A DNA stretch of 64,000 nt from the NCBI RefSeq assembly GCF_016463295.1, contig NZ_JAEMRO010000001.1, forward strand, positions 124,001-188,000, in the 5' to 3' direction. Below, piece by piece: positions 44,706 to 53,878 of this stretch (position 1 is its first letter; every line of letters begins with the position of its first letter). This DNA comes from Brevundimonas sp. (GTDB lineage: Bacteria > Pseudomonadota > Alphaproteobacteria > Caulobacterales > Caulobacteraceae). The position numbers and the translations under genes are program-made. The notes beneath the pieces are model-generated. The model saw only the letters and a program-made list of their open reading frames with translations, was not told where the DNA came from and made no database searches.

Positions 44706-46093
44706 GCCTTCACCGTCTCACGAACCGAACTGCCCCGGAAGGCATTCGCGCCACTGACTTCCGCATAGACGTCGCTAAGATCCTCAAACACGCGGGTCCA
44801 GGCGAAGCGTTCGACCATGCGGGCCCGCGCAGCCACGCCTATGGCCTCGATATCTCGCGCGAACAGGGCCTCGACGGCGGCAGCATATTCGATCGGATCG
44901 GCGCTGGCGGCCAGCTGGCCGACCTCGTGGTCCACCGTTTCGGCGACGCCACCGGAATTGACGCCCACGACGGGCCGCCCGCAGGCCATGGCTTCGAGCA
45001 CGATCAGGCCGAAGGGCTCCTTGTCATTGGCATGCACAAACGCGTCGCAACTGGCGATGATCCTGGCTACAGCCTTGGGATTGGCCTCGTAGGGAAGCGA
45101 GATCACCCGCTCCTCGGCCGGCATCCCCGCGCCCGCGCCAACCAGCACCAGATGATAGGGCTCGCCCAGACGCTGCACCGCCTGGATCAGCACGTCGATA
45201 TTCTTCTCTCGCGCCGGACGACCGGCGAAACACAGCAACCGCGCCGAGGCGGGCAGACCCAACTTCTTCAGCAACCAGTCGCGGTCGCGCCGGTCCGGAC
45301 GGAAGGTATCGATCTCGACCCCCAGAGGCCGGATCACGATATTGCCGACGCCTGCCTCTTCCAGCCGACGCGCGATGTAGCGGCTGGGCGACACCACCTT
45401 GTCAAATTGGCCGAACAGCCGGGCCCAGCGTTTCTCCACCGGCTTCTTGGCCCATTCGCCGAAATGCAGTGCGGCCAGGCCGGCGGGGTCGGAGTGGCAG
45501 AAGCCGATGACAGGGCAACCCGCCCTCTGACCAGCCTCCAGCGCCCCCTGCCCCGGCGTATAGGGGTCGCCCGCCTCGATCACCGTGGGATGCAGCGCGG
45601 CCACCCAGGCCCCCCAACGCCGTACCGACGTGGGCCAGCGATAGCCGTCTCCGAACGGAAGCTTGGTCGCGTGAAGCTGCACCACGCCATCCTCGCCCGC
45701 CCTGTGATGCGCGCCCGGCACGACCAGCGAATGGGCCACGCCCGGCCGATGCCTCTCCAGCCAGGCCTTCTTGGACTGCAGATACCGCTTCACGCCGCCG
45801 GACTTCGGAGCATAAAGCATGGTCGTATCGACCAGACGTGGTCTCTCGTCCTCGGCCGCCGCTTTCAGGGCCGCCAGGGTGTTCGAAACCTCCTCGTCCC
45901 AGCCGGGGATCAGACGCAGTTCGCCCTCTTCCACCTCCAGCCCGGCCAGGCTCATCAGCTCGGCTTCCTGCGGGCTGACGGTGCCCGTGCGGCGCACGCG
46001 CTTCTGGATGCGGCGGGCCTTGCGAACCCGGGACATGTGAGACTTCACCATATCCGGGCCGTAGCGCCGCTGGATGGCAATCTCAAGCGTCAT
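44702..46093 (-). CDS. GT4-type glycosyltransferase
   Basis: A 463-residue GT-B glycosyltransferase. The N-terminal domain contains APKSGGVKRYLQSKKAWLERH (acceptor side), and the C-terminal Rossmann half has LLCFAGRPAREKNIDVLIQAV and the donor-binding EPFGLIVLEAMACGRPVVGVNSGGVAETV motif typical of group 1/family 4. The product is presumably a cell-surface glycan or glycolipid; donor and acceptor are unknown. The first 35 residues are basic and could bind membrane. It is followed by the exported phosphatase (four-base overlap) and is divergent from the autotransporter. Confidence 0.92.
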   Translation of the reverse strand: MTLEIAIQRRYGPDMVKSHMSRVRKARRIQKRVRRTGTVSPQEAELMSLAGLEVEEGELRLIPGWDEEVSNTLAALKAAAEDERPRLVDTTMLYAPKSGGVKRYLQSKKAWLERHRPGVAHSLVVPGAHHRAGEDGVVQLHATKLPFGDGYRWPTSVRRWGAWVAALHPTVIEAGDPYTPGQGALEAGQRAGCPVIGFCHSDPAGLAALHFGEWAKKPVEKRWARLFGQFDKVVSPSRYIARRLEEAGVGNIVIRPLGVEIDTFRPDRRDRDWLLKKLGLPASARLLCFAGRPAREKNIDVLIQAVQRLGEPYHLVLVGAGAGMPAEERVISLPYEANPKAVARIIASCDAFVHANDKEPFGLIVLEAMACGRPVVGVNSGGVAETVDHEVGQLAASADPIEYAAAVEALFARDIEAIGVAARARMVERFAWTRVFEDLSDVYAEVSGANAFRGSSVRETVKA

Positions 46094-46197
46094 CCGCTGA
46101 CGGAGGTTTCAAGGTCACAGCCCGGGCATGAAACGCAGCCTGACCCACCAGCCACGCTTGCCACACGGCCATTCCGTCCGCCTTCGGCCTTGCATTC

Positions 46198-46222
46198 GCC
46201 TCAAATTCGAGAAACTTGAGGC
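46198..46222. promoter_or_regulatory. inverted repeat upstream of autotransporter
   Basis: GCCTCAA and TTGAGGC are separated by 11 bases in the 198-base region shared by the divergent glycosyltransferase and autotransporter genes. It could be a regulator site; no clear promoter was identified. Confidence 0.4.
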
Positions 46223-46291
46223 ATGCTGGCGTGGTCCCTGATAGAGGATCGTCGGCGTCTCGGCGTGTCTCGTCCACGGGGTTTTCTTCGA

Positions 46292-49200
46292 ATGCGTATT
46301 CTACTTGCGACCGCCGTTGCGATCGCTCCCCTGATGGCCGCAAGCGGCGCGTTGGCCGAGGTCGTGATCACCACGAGCCGCACCACGCCGATTACGACTG
46401 GCAATGCGACCGGTACGGGACCGGACAACGTACGGATCGGCCAAGGGGGCGTGATTTCCCTGACTTCGGGGACAGCTGTAACCGTTGATTCGAACAACAC
46501 CTTCACCATGAATGGCAACGGCACGATCAGCATGGCCAATGCCGCCAATGGTGCGACCGCAGTCCTGGTGAATCCAGGCGTGACCACGACCCTGCAACTC
46601 GACAACACAATCTCGGTCACGGACTCGATCGAGACCTATCCTGACTCCGACAATGACGGTGACATCGACGGACCATGGGCGACAGGATCGGGTCGATACG
46701 GCGTACGCCTCGCCGGCGGGACCCCCGTCACCGGAAACATCACCATCGCCCCCAGCACCGGCAGCATCCTTGTCGAGGGCAACGAGTCCTACGCCGTGTC
46801 CATCGAGTCGGGACTGATCGGTAATGTGCAGAGCCAGGGCAGCATCCGTGTGTTCGGCGACAACTCGATCGCTTTCAGAACCACGGGTGACGTCACCGGC
46901 AATGTCGCTCTGCTCGGTCAGGTCCAGGCACGCGGCCAGGGTTCGTCGGCAGTGTCGATCGGAGCGGACATCAGTGGCCGACTGACGCTCCAGGGCAGCC
47001 TCAGCGCCACAGGTTATCGCTACACGGCACGCGGAACAGACGAGTTCATGGCGAAGCTGGAGGCCGAAGATAAGCTTCAGGGTGGCCCAACCGTGATTGT
47101 GGCCGGCAATGTCGCGGGGGGCGTGGTGGTCGATGGTCCGCCTACGGCCAGTACAACCAATCCTGACGTTGATGGCGACGGCATCCTCGATGCCAACGAG
47201 GGCACCGCGCAGATCGACAGTTACGGGTCGTCGGCAGCCATCCAGGTGGGATCCGCCACCGAGTCCATCACCCTTGGCGCCATAGGCACCGGTGACGACG
47301 CCTACGGCTTCATCAACCGCGGCACTTTAAGCGGTCAAGGCGTCTATGATCAGATCGACGCCAATGCGGTGGTGTTCGGCGGTAACGCCGGACAGACCGT
47401 CAATCTGATCGGCGGCATGCGTAACCAAGGAACGATATCGGCCCTCGCGACCAAGGCTGACGCAACGGCCGTTCGCTTCGGGACAGGCACGATCGCACCA
47501 GCCATCCTCAACTCCGGAGCGATCGCAGCGGGTATCTCCAGCGACATTGCGGCGACGGCCGTAGCCATCCAGATTGATCAGGGTGCCAATGTTCAAAGCC
47601 TGACGAACAACGGGTCGATCCTGGCCAGCACGGGGGGCGGCGTAGCAGACGTCATCGCCATTAACGACGCGAGCGGCACACTCACGTCGATCATCAACCA
47701 GCGCTCTATCCAGGCCAACATCAGCCCCAATGATGCGGGCGATCCCATCACCGGGACCAGCACCGCTATTGACGTAAGCGCCAATACGTCCGGTGTGACG
47801 TTGATCCAGCGCGGCGTCGCCGCGACGCCCACCGAAGTCAATCCCGACACGGATGGCGACGGCGTGCCGGACGACAACGAGCCGGCGATCCTCGGCGATG
47901 TTCTGCTGGGTTCGGGCAGCGACACGGTCAGCATCGAGAACGGATTTGTCATCGGCCGGCTGTCGTTCGGAGCCGGCGCCGACACGCTCGGCATCTCTGG
48001 CGGTGGCGAGGTTCGCGCCACCATCGCTGACGCCGATGGAGCATTGAGCATCAATATCACCGACGGCACCCTGGACGCGCGAAATACGACCGGTTTCGAT
48101 CTGACGACGCTTAACGTCGGCGAGGACGGCAGGCTGCTTGTGAGTCTGGATCCGTCAGCAGGCACGGCAGGGACGTTGAATGTCGCAGGCAACGCCAACC
48201 TGGCCACGGGCGCGGAACTGGGCGTTCGCTTCAACTCGCTCCTGGCGGCCCCCACACGCTTCAACCTGATCGATGCGGGTACGCTGACGCTGGGCACAGT
48301 CGATCTCTCGACCATCGGCGAAAACTCGCCCTACCTGTATGTCGTCGAAGCGGGCACGGACCAGCCGAACGGCATCGTCTTTGCCGATGTCCGTCAACGC
48401 ACGACGACCGAGGCGGGCATGATCGGCTCGGAAGCCGGCCTGTACGATGCCTTCTACAGCGCCCTGGGTCGCGACGAAGACATCCGCAACGCCTTCCTGG
48501 CCCAGGTCGGACGCGACAACTTCTTCAACCTGTACGAACAACTACTGCCGGAAAGCTCGGGCGGCCCCTTGCTGTCGCTGGCTTCGGGCGTCGACGCCGT
48601 CACTCGCGCCCTGACCGGTCGTAACGCCTCGGCCGCGCCGGGCGAAACCAGCGCCTGGGTGCAGGAGATCAACTTCTACGCCGACAAGGATCGCACCGAT
48701 ACCTACGGCTTCCGCTCGGAGGGCTTCGGCGTCGCCGGTGGCGTGGAGCGTGGCACCGGCCTGGGGGCTGTCGGCCTGTCGGTCGCCTTCACCTCGTCCG
48801 ATCTGGAGGACCCGGAGTCCGAAGCCGAGGAAGTCCTGTCGGCCAATCTGCTGGAACTTGGCCTCTACTGGCGGGCCCAAGGGCAGTACTGGACGACCTG
48901 GGCCAGGGCCGCTGCAGGCTATGCCTCGTTCGAATCCGAGCGCCGTCTTGTCGGCGGTGGGCTGAACCTGCGCAATGAGGCGGACTGGAACGGTGTCACC
49001 CTGGCTGCGGCCGGTGGGGCCTCCTACGAACGCAACTTCGGCCGTTTCAGCGTCCGTCCTGAAATCTATGCCGAATATTTCTCGCTCAGCGAGGACGGCT
49101 ATACCGAGACCGGGGGCGGCGACGGCTTCGATCTGGATATCGACGATCGCGAGGGACACCTGTTTTCGGCGACCGCGGCCATCAACATCGGCATGGGCAT

Positions 49201-49468
49201 GGGCGAAAACAGCTGGCTGAGGCCGGAGGTTCGTCTGGGCTGGCGTCAGAATATTTCGGTCGATCCGGGCGACACCGTCGGCCGCTTCACGTCCGGTGGG
49301 CCGGACTTCCGGCTGGATCCCGCGACCGTCGAAGGCGGCGGGCCGCTGCTGGGCTTCCGCCTGAACGTCGGCAACGAGCTGGGCATGCTGTCCATCAGCG
49401 CCGACGCCGAACTGATCGAGGACTATGTCCGATACATGCTGTTCCTCCGGGCCAGCTTCCGCTTCTAG
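46292..49468 (+). CDS. autotransporter with calcium-binding-like repeats
   Basis: From the ATG at 46292 (MRILLATAVAIAPLMAASGALA signal) the protein has 1058 residues. The passenger is rich in Gly, Thr, Asn and Ser with beta-strand repeats (NNGSIL, NSGAIAAGI), typical of a parallel beta-helix. Three aspartate-rich thrombospondin-3-like loops occur near residues 116 (DSDNDGDIDG), 290 (NPDVDGDGILD) and 517 (NPDTDGDGVPD). The last 270 or so residues form the autotransporter beta-barrel, ending in Phe (RASFRF) as outer-membrane proteins usually do. The ORF track start is 23 codons too early. No protease motif was seen in the passenger, so an adhesin or surface-layer role is likely. Confidence 0.92.
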   Translation: MRILLATAVAIAPLMAASGALAEVVITTSRTTPITTGNATGTGPDNVRIGQGGVISLTSGTAVTVDSNNTFTMNGNGTISMANAANGATAVLVNPGVTTTLQLDNTISVTDSIETYPDSDNDGDIDGPWATGSGRYGVRLAGGTPVTGNITIAPSTGSILVEGNESYAVSIESGLIGNVQSQGSIRVFGDNSIAFRTTGDVTGNVALLGQVQARGQGSSAVSIGADISGRLTLQGSLSATGYRYTARGTDEFMAKLEAEDKLQGGPTVIVAGNVAGGVVVDGPPTASTTNPDVDGDGILDANEGTAQIDSYGSSAAIQVGSATESITLGAIGTGDDAYGFINRGTLSGQGVYDQIDANAVVFGGNAGQTVNLIGGMRNQGTISALATKADATAVRFGTGTIAPAILNSGAIAAGISSDIAATAVAIQIDQGANVQSLTNNGSILASTGGGVADVIAINDASGTLTSIINQRSIQANISPNDAGDPITGTSTAIDVSANTSGVTLIQRGVAATPTEVNPDTDGDGVPDDNEPAILGDVLLGSGSDTVSIENGFVIGRLSFGAGADTLGISGGGEVRATIADADGALSINITDGTLDARNTTGFDLTTLNVGEDGRLLVSLDPSAGTAGTLNVAGNANLATGAELGVRFNSLLAAPTRFNLIDAGTLTLGTVDLSTIGENSPYLYVVEAGTDQPNGIVFADVRQRTTTEAGMIGSEAGLYDAFYSALGRDEDIRNAFLAQVGRDNFFNLYEQLLPESSGGPLLSLASGVDAVTRALTGRNASAAPGETSAWVQEINFYADKDRTDTYGFRSEGFGVAGGVERGTGLGAVGLSVAFTSSDLEDPESEAEEVLSANLLELGLYWRAQGQYWTTWARAAAGYASFESERRLVGGGLNLRNEADWNGVTLAAAGGASYERNFGRFSVRPEIYAEYFSLSEDGYTETGGGDGFDLDIDDREGHLFSATAAINIGMGMGENSWLRPEVRLGWRQNISVDPGDTVGRFTSGGPDFRLDPATVEGGGPLLGFRLNVGNELGMLSISADAELIEDYVRYMLFLRASFRF

Positions 49469-49476
49469 GACTGACA

Positions 49477-49508
49477 AAGGCCCGCCCGCTTCCGCCGGCG
49501 GGCCTTTT
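49477..49508. terminator. bidirectional terminator between autotransporter and phhA
   Basis: AAGGCCCGCC and GGCGGGCCTTTT form a strong GC-rich stem with flanking A and T runs (AAA before, TTTT after). It lies eight bases after the autotransporter stop and 16 bases from the phhA stop, so it can serve both convergent genes. Confidence 0.85.
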
Positions 49509-49523
49509 ATCCGGAGCGATCAC

Positions 49524-50402
49524 TCAGGCTGCGAAACGTCCGCCCTTGGTCGCATAGGCCTGGGTGCCACGCGTGATGACCTCATCGGTTGGCATAACGG
49601 CGTCGATGGCGATCGTCTCGGCACCCTGCAGGCGATCGTAGATCGGACCGAAGTCCTGAAGCGTCACCGCTTTCAAGGCATCGATACTGTCGATGACGAA
49701 ATAGACCTGCTGAAAGTCGTCGATGCGGTAGAGCGTCTTCATCACGCGCTCCAGATCGAACGCGATGCGATTGGGCGACGGGTCCTCGACCGCGAACACG
49801 CTCTCCGTGGCCGAGGACACGATCCCGGCCCCATAGATTCGCAGGCCGTCCTCTTCCCGCATCAGTCCGAACTCGACCGTATACCAGTACAGGCGCGCCA
49901 GATTGGGTAGCATGCCCAGCGACGCCGCCCGCTGCCCACCCTTGCCATAGGCTTCCATATAGTCGGCGAAATCCGGGTCAGTCAGCATGGGCACATGGCC
50001 GAAGACGTCGTGAAAGATGTCCGGCTCCTGGAGATAATCCAGTTGGTCCGGCTTGCGGATGAACTGACCCGACGGGAACCGGCGGTTGGCCAGGTGATCG
50101 AAGAACACGTCGTCGGGTACCAGGCCGGGCACGCAGACGACAGTCCAGCCGGTAAGCGCCTGAAGCTTGGGATTCATCACGGAAAAATCCGGAATGCCGC
50201 CGGTGTTCAGATCGAGCGCCTCCAGCCCCTTCATGAAGACATCGGCCGCTCGACCCGGCAGGATCTTCATCTGGCGGGCATAAAGCGTGTCCCAGGTCTG
50301 GTGCTCGACCGACGTATAGGACGACCAGTCTTGGGGGATGGTCCAGTCCGCAGCCGCGCCGTCAGGTGGCGTTTCGAACACATGGGCAAAATCGGACATC
50401 AA
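49524..50402 (-). CDS. phhA: phenylalanine 4-monooxygenase
   Basis: PhhA hydroxylates phenylalanine to tyrosine using tetrahydropterin and iron. The 292-residue product has the iron-binding region PDIFHDVFGHVPML, the substrate segment YWYTVEFGLMREEDGLRIYGAGIVSS and the usual N-terminal YTSVEHQTWDTLYARQM. Its size is that of the single-domain bacterial enzyme. It converges on the autotransporter across a shared terminator. The 76-base gap to hspQ on the same strand leaves room for its own promoter. No pterin dehydratase (phhB) is next to it. Confidence 0.95.
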   Translation of the reverse strand: MMSDFAHVFETPPDGAAADWTIPQDWSSYTSVEHQTWDTLYARQMKILPGRAADVFMKGLEALDLNTGGIPDFSVMNPKLQALTGWTVVCVPGLVPDDVFFDHLANRRFPSGQFIRKPDQLDYLQEPDIFHDVFGHVPMLTDPDFADYMEAYGKGGQRAASLGMLPNLARLYWYTVEFGLMREEDGLRIYGAGIVSSATESVFAVEDPSPNRIAFDLERVMKTLYRIDDFQQVYFVIDSIDALKAVTLQDFGPIYDRLQGAETIAIDAVMPTDEVITRGTQAYATKGGRFAA

Positions 50403-50478
50403 CGCGCTCCTCGCACCGTGGCCCTTGAGGGCTCTATGGAGGCAATCTAGGCTTCAAGCCAATCCACGCCAATGCCCG

Positions 50479-50778
50479 TCAGTGAAGGGCGTGATCGACC
50501 GGCGTGAAGCGCCCTTCGGCATGCACGGTAAAAAGCCTGCGTGCATCGTCAGGGTGCAGAACGGCCTGATTGGGATCGGCGACCAGCTCATCTTCCCGTG
50601 TGTAGGCCGTGAAGCCCCCATCGGGGCCGACAGCCAGAATGTGATAGAAGGGCTGCATCGCTTCTGACGAGCGGTCGTCGAAAGATGGATCGATGTCGAT
50701 CACTACGCCGCGAAAGCTGGCATCGCGTCGCTGAACGACATCGCCGAGACGAAATCTGGCTATGGTCAGGCATTCCAT
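50479..50778 (-). CDS. hspQ: heat shock protein HspQ (YccV, hemimethylated-DNA-binding family)
   Basis: From the ATG at 50778 this encodes 99 residues with the YccV/HspQ pattern ARFRLGDVVQRRDASFRGVVIDIDPSFDD, QPFYHILA and YTREDELVADP. In E. coli HspQ binds hemimethylated oriC DNA and modulates Lon. The ORF track adds 83 shadow codons upstream. It stands alone between phhA and the divergent ppx gene. The role in this organism is inferred from the family only. Confidence 0.88.
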   Translation of the reverse strand: MECLTIARFRLGDVVQRRDASFRGVVIDIDPSFDDRSSEAMQPFYHILAVGPDGGFTAYTREDELVADPNQAVLHPDDARRLFTVHAEGRFTPVDHALH

Positions 50779-50924
50779 AAGACAGCTTTGCCATGGGGCG
50801 TGTGAGCGCCGACCGGCTGTCCTGTTCATTTTCATGACAGGATCGCTTGGCGCGGAGCAATCGGCGGGCCTAGAGTGATCGGGACGGGTGCCGCGATGGA
50901 CCACCCACCTTGAAAGATTCGGCC

Positions 50925-52073
50925 ATGCCGGAGACCGACAACGCGCCCGTGCGCGGTCAGCGGTCCCAGCCCGGTCGCCCCAGCGGAGCGCGCGCCGGCA
51001 GCGGCGAGCGTCACGGCGCGAGGGCATCGGGCCGTGAGGCGCCCCTTTACGCGGCGCTGGACCTTGGGACCAACAACTGTCGGCTGCTGATCGCGCGGCC
51101 GACGCGGGAAGGCTTTCGCGTCGTCGACAGCTTCAGCCGGATCGTGCGGCTGGGCGAAGGGCTGGGGCGCACCGGTCGGCTGGCCGACACCGCCATGGAC
51201 CGCGCCTATGAGGCCTTGAGCCTTTGCGCCGAACGCGTGGCCAGGAAGGACATCGACCCCTCGCGCCTTATGGCGATCGCCACTCAGGCCTGCCGCCAGG
51301 CCGAGAATGGTGCGGCCTTCCTCGAGCGCGTGCGGATCGGCACGGGGTTGAAGCTCCGCATCATCGATCCGATCGAGGAAGCCCGCCTGGCGGTGCAGGG
51401 ATGCCTGAACCTGTTCGACACGACCGCACAGGCCGTGCTGGTCGTCGATGTCGGCGGGGGTTCGACAGAGTTGAGCTGGCTAAAGAAGACCGGATCGGGC
51501 TTCGAGCTTTTGGGCTGGATGTCGGCACCGGTGGGGGTCGTCACCCTGGCCGAGCGACATCCGGAACCCGTCGGGGGGACATCTCAGACTCTGGACGCGT
51601 GGTACGAAGCCATGGTGGCTGACATGGGCCGCGCGATCGCCTCCGCTCCGGTCGATCTGGCGTTGCGGGACCTCTTTGTCGCCGGTCGGGCCCATATGGT
51701 GGGAACGTCGGGCGCGATCACCAGCCTGGCGGGCATTCATCTCGGCCTCAGACGCTATCAGCGCAATCTGGTCGATGGGCTCTGGATGACGCGCAGCGAT
51801 TGCGAGCGGGCGGCGCAGACGCTCAAGAACCTGGGTCCGGGCGGACGAGCGTCCGAGGCCTGCATCGGGCCTGACCGAGCCGATCTGGTCCTGGCCGGGG
51901 CCGCGATCATGGAGGCGATCCAGCGGGCCTGGCCCTCGGAGCGCGTCCGCGTCGCCGACCGGGGCCTGCGCGAAGGTCTGCTATTACAGCGCATGCGTGA
52001 GGATCACCGCCCGGCGCGCCGGCGCCGGCGTCGCCGCCGCAGCACCGATCAGGCGGCCGGACCCGCGACCTGA
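50925..52073 (+). CDS. exopolyphosphatase/guanosine pentaphosphatase (Ppx/GppA) family
   Basis: A 382-residue member of the sugar-kinase/Hsp70 fold Ppx/GppA family, which cleaves polyphosphate or pppGpp. The fold motifs AALDLGTNNCRLLIAR and VVDVGGGSTELSW are clear, with GTSGAITSLAGI further on. Two unusual tails flank the core: an Arg/Gly/Pro-rich N-terminal 35 residues (RGQRSQPGRPSGARAGSGER) and a C-terminus RPARRRRRRRRSTDQ. These could bind polyphosphate or nucleic acid. The ATG at 50925 is chosen over the TTG at 50910. It converges with a PPIase gene, with a 25-base overlap. Confidence 0.88.
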   Translation: MPETDNAPVRGQRSQPGRPSGARAGSGERHGARASGREAPLYAALDLGTNNCRLLIARPTREGFRVVDSFSRIVRLGEGLGRTGRLADTAMDRAYEALSLCAERVARKDIDPSRLMAIATQACRQAENGAAFLERVRIGTGLKLRIIDPIEEARLAVQGCLNLFDTTAQAVLVVDVGGGSTELSWLKKTGSGFELLGWMSAPVGVVTLAERHPEPVGGTSQTLDAWYEAMVADMGRAIASAPVDLALRDLFVAGRAHMVGTSGAITSLAGIHLGLRRYQRNLVDGLWMTRSDCERAAQTLKNLGPGGRASEACIGPDRADLVLAGAAIMEAIQRAWPSERVRVADRGLREGLLLQRMREDHRPARRRRRRRRSTDQAAGPAT

Positions 52074-52951
52074 ACCGGCAAGCTGATGTCACAGACCGAA
52101 AAGTCCGCGCCGCGCGCGGCTCGAGTCTCTGCGACCAGGGCCTGAAAGCGCGGTGACGCGGTATCCAGCACTTGAACCGACGGCCGCTCGGCTTCCGGCA
52201 GGTCGGAGGCGACACGGACGCGGGTCATGCGGTCGGGTTCTGTACCCACCATGCCGTTATCGCCCTCGCCGACCTTGAGGGTGCGGACGACGTCCAGCCC
52301 CGCCACCGTCATGCCCCAGACGGAATAGCGTTTGTCCAGCGCGGGATAGGACTGGCGCATCAGGAAGAACTGGCTGTTGGCCGTGTCATTGCCCTCGTCG
52401 CGCGCCATGCCCGCCACGCCCGGACAGTACAGGCCCCATCCGTGCACCTTGCCGTCGCCAGTCAGGGCAAAGGCGGCGTCGGGCTGGGTCTGGATCGGCA
52501 GCGACTGGAGAAAACCCACCTGAGCCCCTGAAGGCGCGGCCACCGGCACAAAGGGCTGGCTCGGGTCGCGGCGGAAGGTGAACTCGCCCTTCAGGTCGGG
52601 ATAGGGGCTCTGACCCTCACCGTTGCCCAGAGGATCACCGGTCTGGGCCATGAACCAGTCGATGACCCGGTGCCAGGCCAGATTGTCGTAAAAGCCATTG
52701 CGCGACAGCAGTCGTATCCGCTCAACATGCAGGGGCGCGACCTGAGGCATCAGTTCGACCATCACCCGACCCTTGGTCGTGTCGATGACCAGCAGGTTCT
52801 CGGCCGGGATCGCGCGCCACTCCGGGGCGGGCACAGTCGTCTCCGGCGTCGGTGCCGGAGGGGGTGGCGGAGGACCCCCGACATCCTGGGACACAGCGGA
52901 ACTGGCGATGGCCAGCGCTGTGACAACGATAAGTCCTGAAAGATAACGCAT
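52049..52951 (-). CDS. periplasmic cyclophilin-type peptidylprolyl isomerase (copy 1)
   Basis: The ATG at 52951 gives a signal peptide (MRYLSGLIVVTALAIASSAVS) and a Pro-rich stretch, then the cyclophilin domain: WHRVIDWFMAQTGDPLGNG, NSQFFLMRQSYPALDKRYSVWG and AGLDVVRTL. It should accelerate proline isomerisation of proteins folding in the periplasm. The 300-residue sequence is closely related to the next gene upstream, a tandem duplicate. The ORF track's first seven residues lie upstream of the signal peptide. Its 3' end overlaps ppx by 25 bases. Confidence 0.9.
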   Translation of the reverse strand: MRYLSGLIVVTALAIASSAVSQDVGGPPPPPPAPTPETTVPAPEWRAIPAENLLVIDTTKGRVMVELMPQVAPLHVERIRLLSRNGFYDNLAWHRVIDWFMAQTGDPLGNGEGQSPYPDLKGEFTFRRDPSQPFVPVAAPSGAQVGFLQSLPIQTQPDAAFALTGDGKVHGWGLYCPGVAGMARDEGNDTANSQFFLMRQSYPALDKRYSVWGMTVAGLDVVRTLKVGEGDNGMVGTEPDRMTRVRVASDLPEAERPSVQVLDTASPRFQALVAETRAARGADFSVCDISLPVQVAGPAA

Positions 52952-52975
52952 GCTTTCCCCCGCCCCCTGCAAGCC

Positions 52976-53878
52976 TCAGCCGCCGACCAGTTGAGCCGGT
53001 GGCAGGGCGTCGCAGATCGTAAACCGCGTGCCCCGCGCCGTCCGACGTTCGGTGACCAGCGCGGCATAGGCCGGATGGGCGACATCCATGACCTGCACCG
53101 AAGGGCGCTCGGCCTCGGGCATGGCGGCTGCCGTTCGCACGCGGGTCATGACGTCGGGATCGGTCACGCGACCATTGGCGGCCTCCGGCCCGACCTTCAG
53201 CGCCGCCACGACCTCCTGACCGACCAGCACACGACCGAATGGTGTGTAGGTCCCATTCAGATTGGCGCTTTCGGCAAGGGTCAGGAAAAACTGGCTGTTG
53301 GCGCTGTTCGGGTCGGTGTTGCGTGCCATGCCGGCGATGCCTGTGCAGAACAGGCCAATGGCATCAGTCCGCCCGTCGGCATTGAACATCATCTGGGCGT
53401 CAGGCTGGGTTTGCAGGGGCACAAACCCCATGATGCCGCGCGTCCCCGCCCCGCTTTCCGGCACGGTCACGAAGCCGGCGTCACGCCCGCGCCGAAACTG
53501 GAACTCGCCCGGCACGTCCGGCAGGTCGCTGCTACCTGCGCCATTGCCCAGCGGATCGCCGGTCTGGGCCATGAAGCCGGCCATGACCCGATGCCACGTC
53601 AGACCGTCATAGAAGCCACGATCAGCCAGGGTCCGGATACGCTCGACCGATTGAGGGGCCAGCCGCGGGTCCAGCCCCACGAGGATGCGGCCCTTGTTGG
53701 TGTCGACGACTAGCAGGTTCTCTGGCGCTACAGTCCAGGTCGCATCGGCGGGGATAGGTGTCGCGGCAACTGTCGGCGCAGGAGCCGCCGCGCTCTGCGC
53801 TCCTACCGGACCGCCGAACAGGGTAGCGCAGCACAGAGCGGACGCCATCAGAAGATTGAACTGCATCGAGGTTTTCAT
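52976..53878 (-). CDS. periplasmic cyclophilin-type peptidylprolyl isomerase (copy 2)
   Basis: A 300-residue paralogue of the gene that follows, with the signal peptide LLMASALCCATLFGGPVGAQ and the cyclophilin core WHRVMAGFMAQTGDPLGNGAG, NSQFFLTLAESANLNGTYTPFGRVLVGQEVV. The long C-terminal stretch (VMTRVRTAAAMPEAERPSVQVMDVAHPAYAALV) is shared with copy 1 and is not part of a minimal cyclophilin. Both copies follow coaD on the same strand, with a four-base overlap between coaD and this gene. Two periplasmic cyclophilins in tandem suggest specialised clients. Confidence 0.9.
   Translation of the reverse strand: MKTSMQFNLLMASALCCATLFGGPVGAQSAAAPAPTVAATPIPADATWTVAPENLLVVDTNKGRILVGLDPRLAPQSVERIRTLADRGFYDGLTWHRVMAGFMAQTGDPLGNGAGSSDLPDVPGEFQFRRGRDAGFVTVPESGAGTRGIMGFVPLQTQPDAQMMFNADGRTDAIGLFCTGIAGMARNTDPNSANSQFFLTLAESANLNGTYTPFGRVLVGQEVVAALKVGPEAANGRVTDPDVMTRVRTAAAMPEAERPSVQVMDVAHPAYAALVTERRTARGTRFTICDALPPAQLVGG

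Noticed and set aside
46083-46343. 86-residue minus-strand ORF between the glycosyltransferase and the autotransporter
   Set aside because: Overlaps the autotransporter signal sequence and the glycosyltransferase start; no motif or ribosome-binding site supports it.
48542-49477. 311-residue minus-strand ORF opposite the autotransporter barrel
   Set aside because: Antisense shadow of a clear beta-barrel domain.
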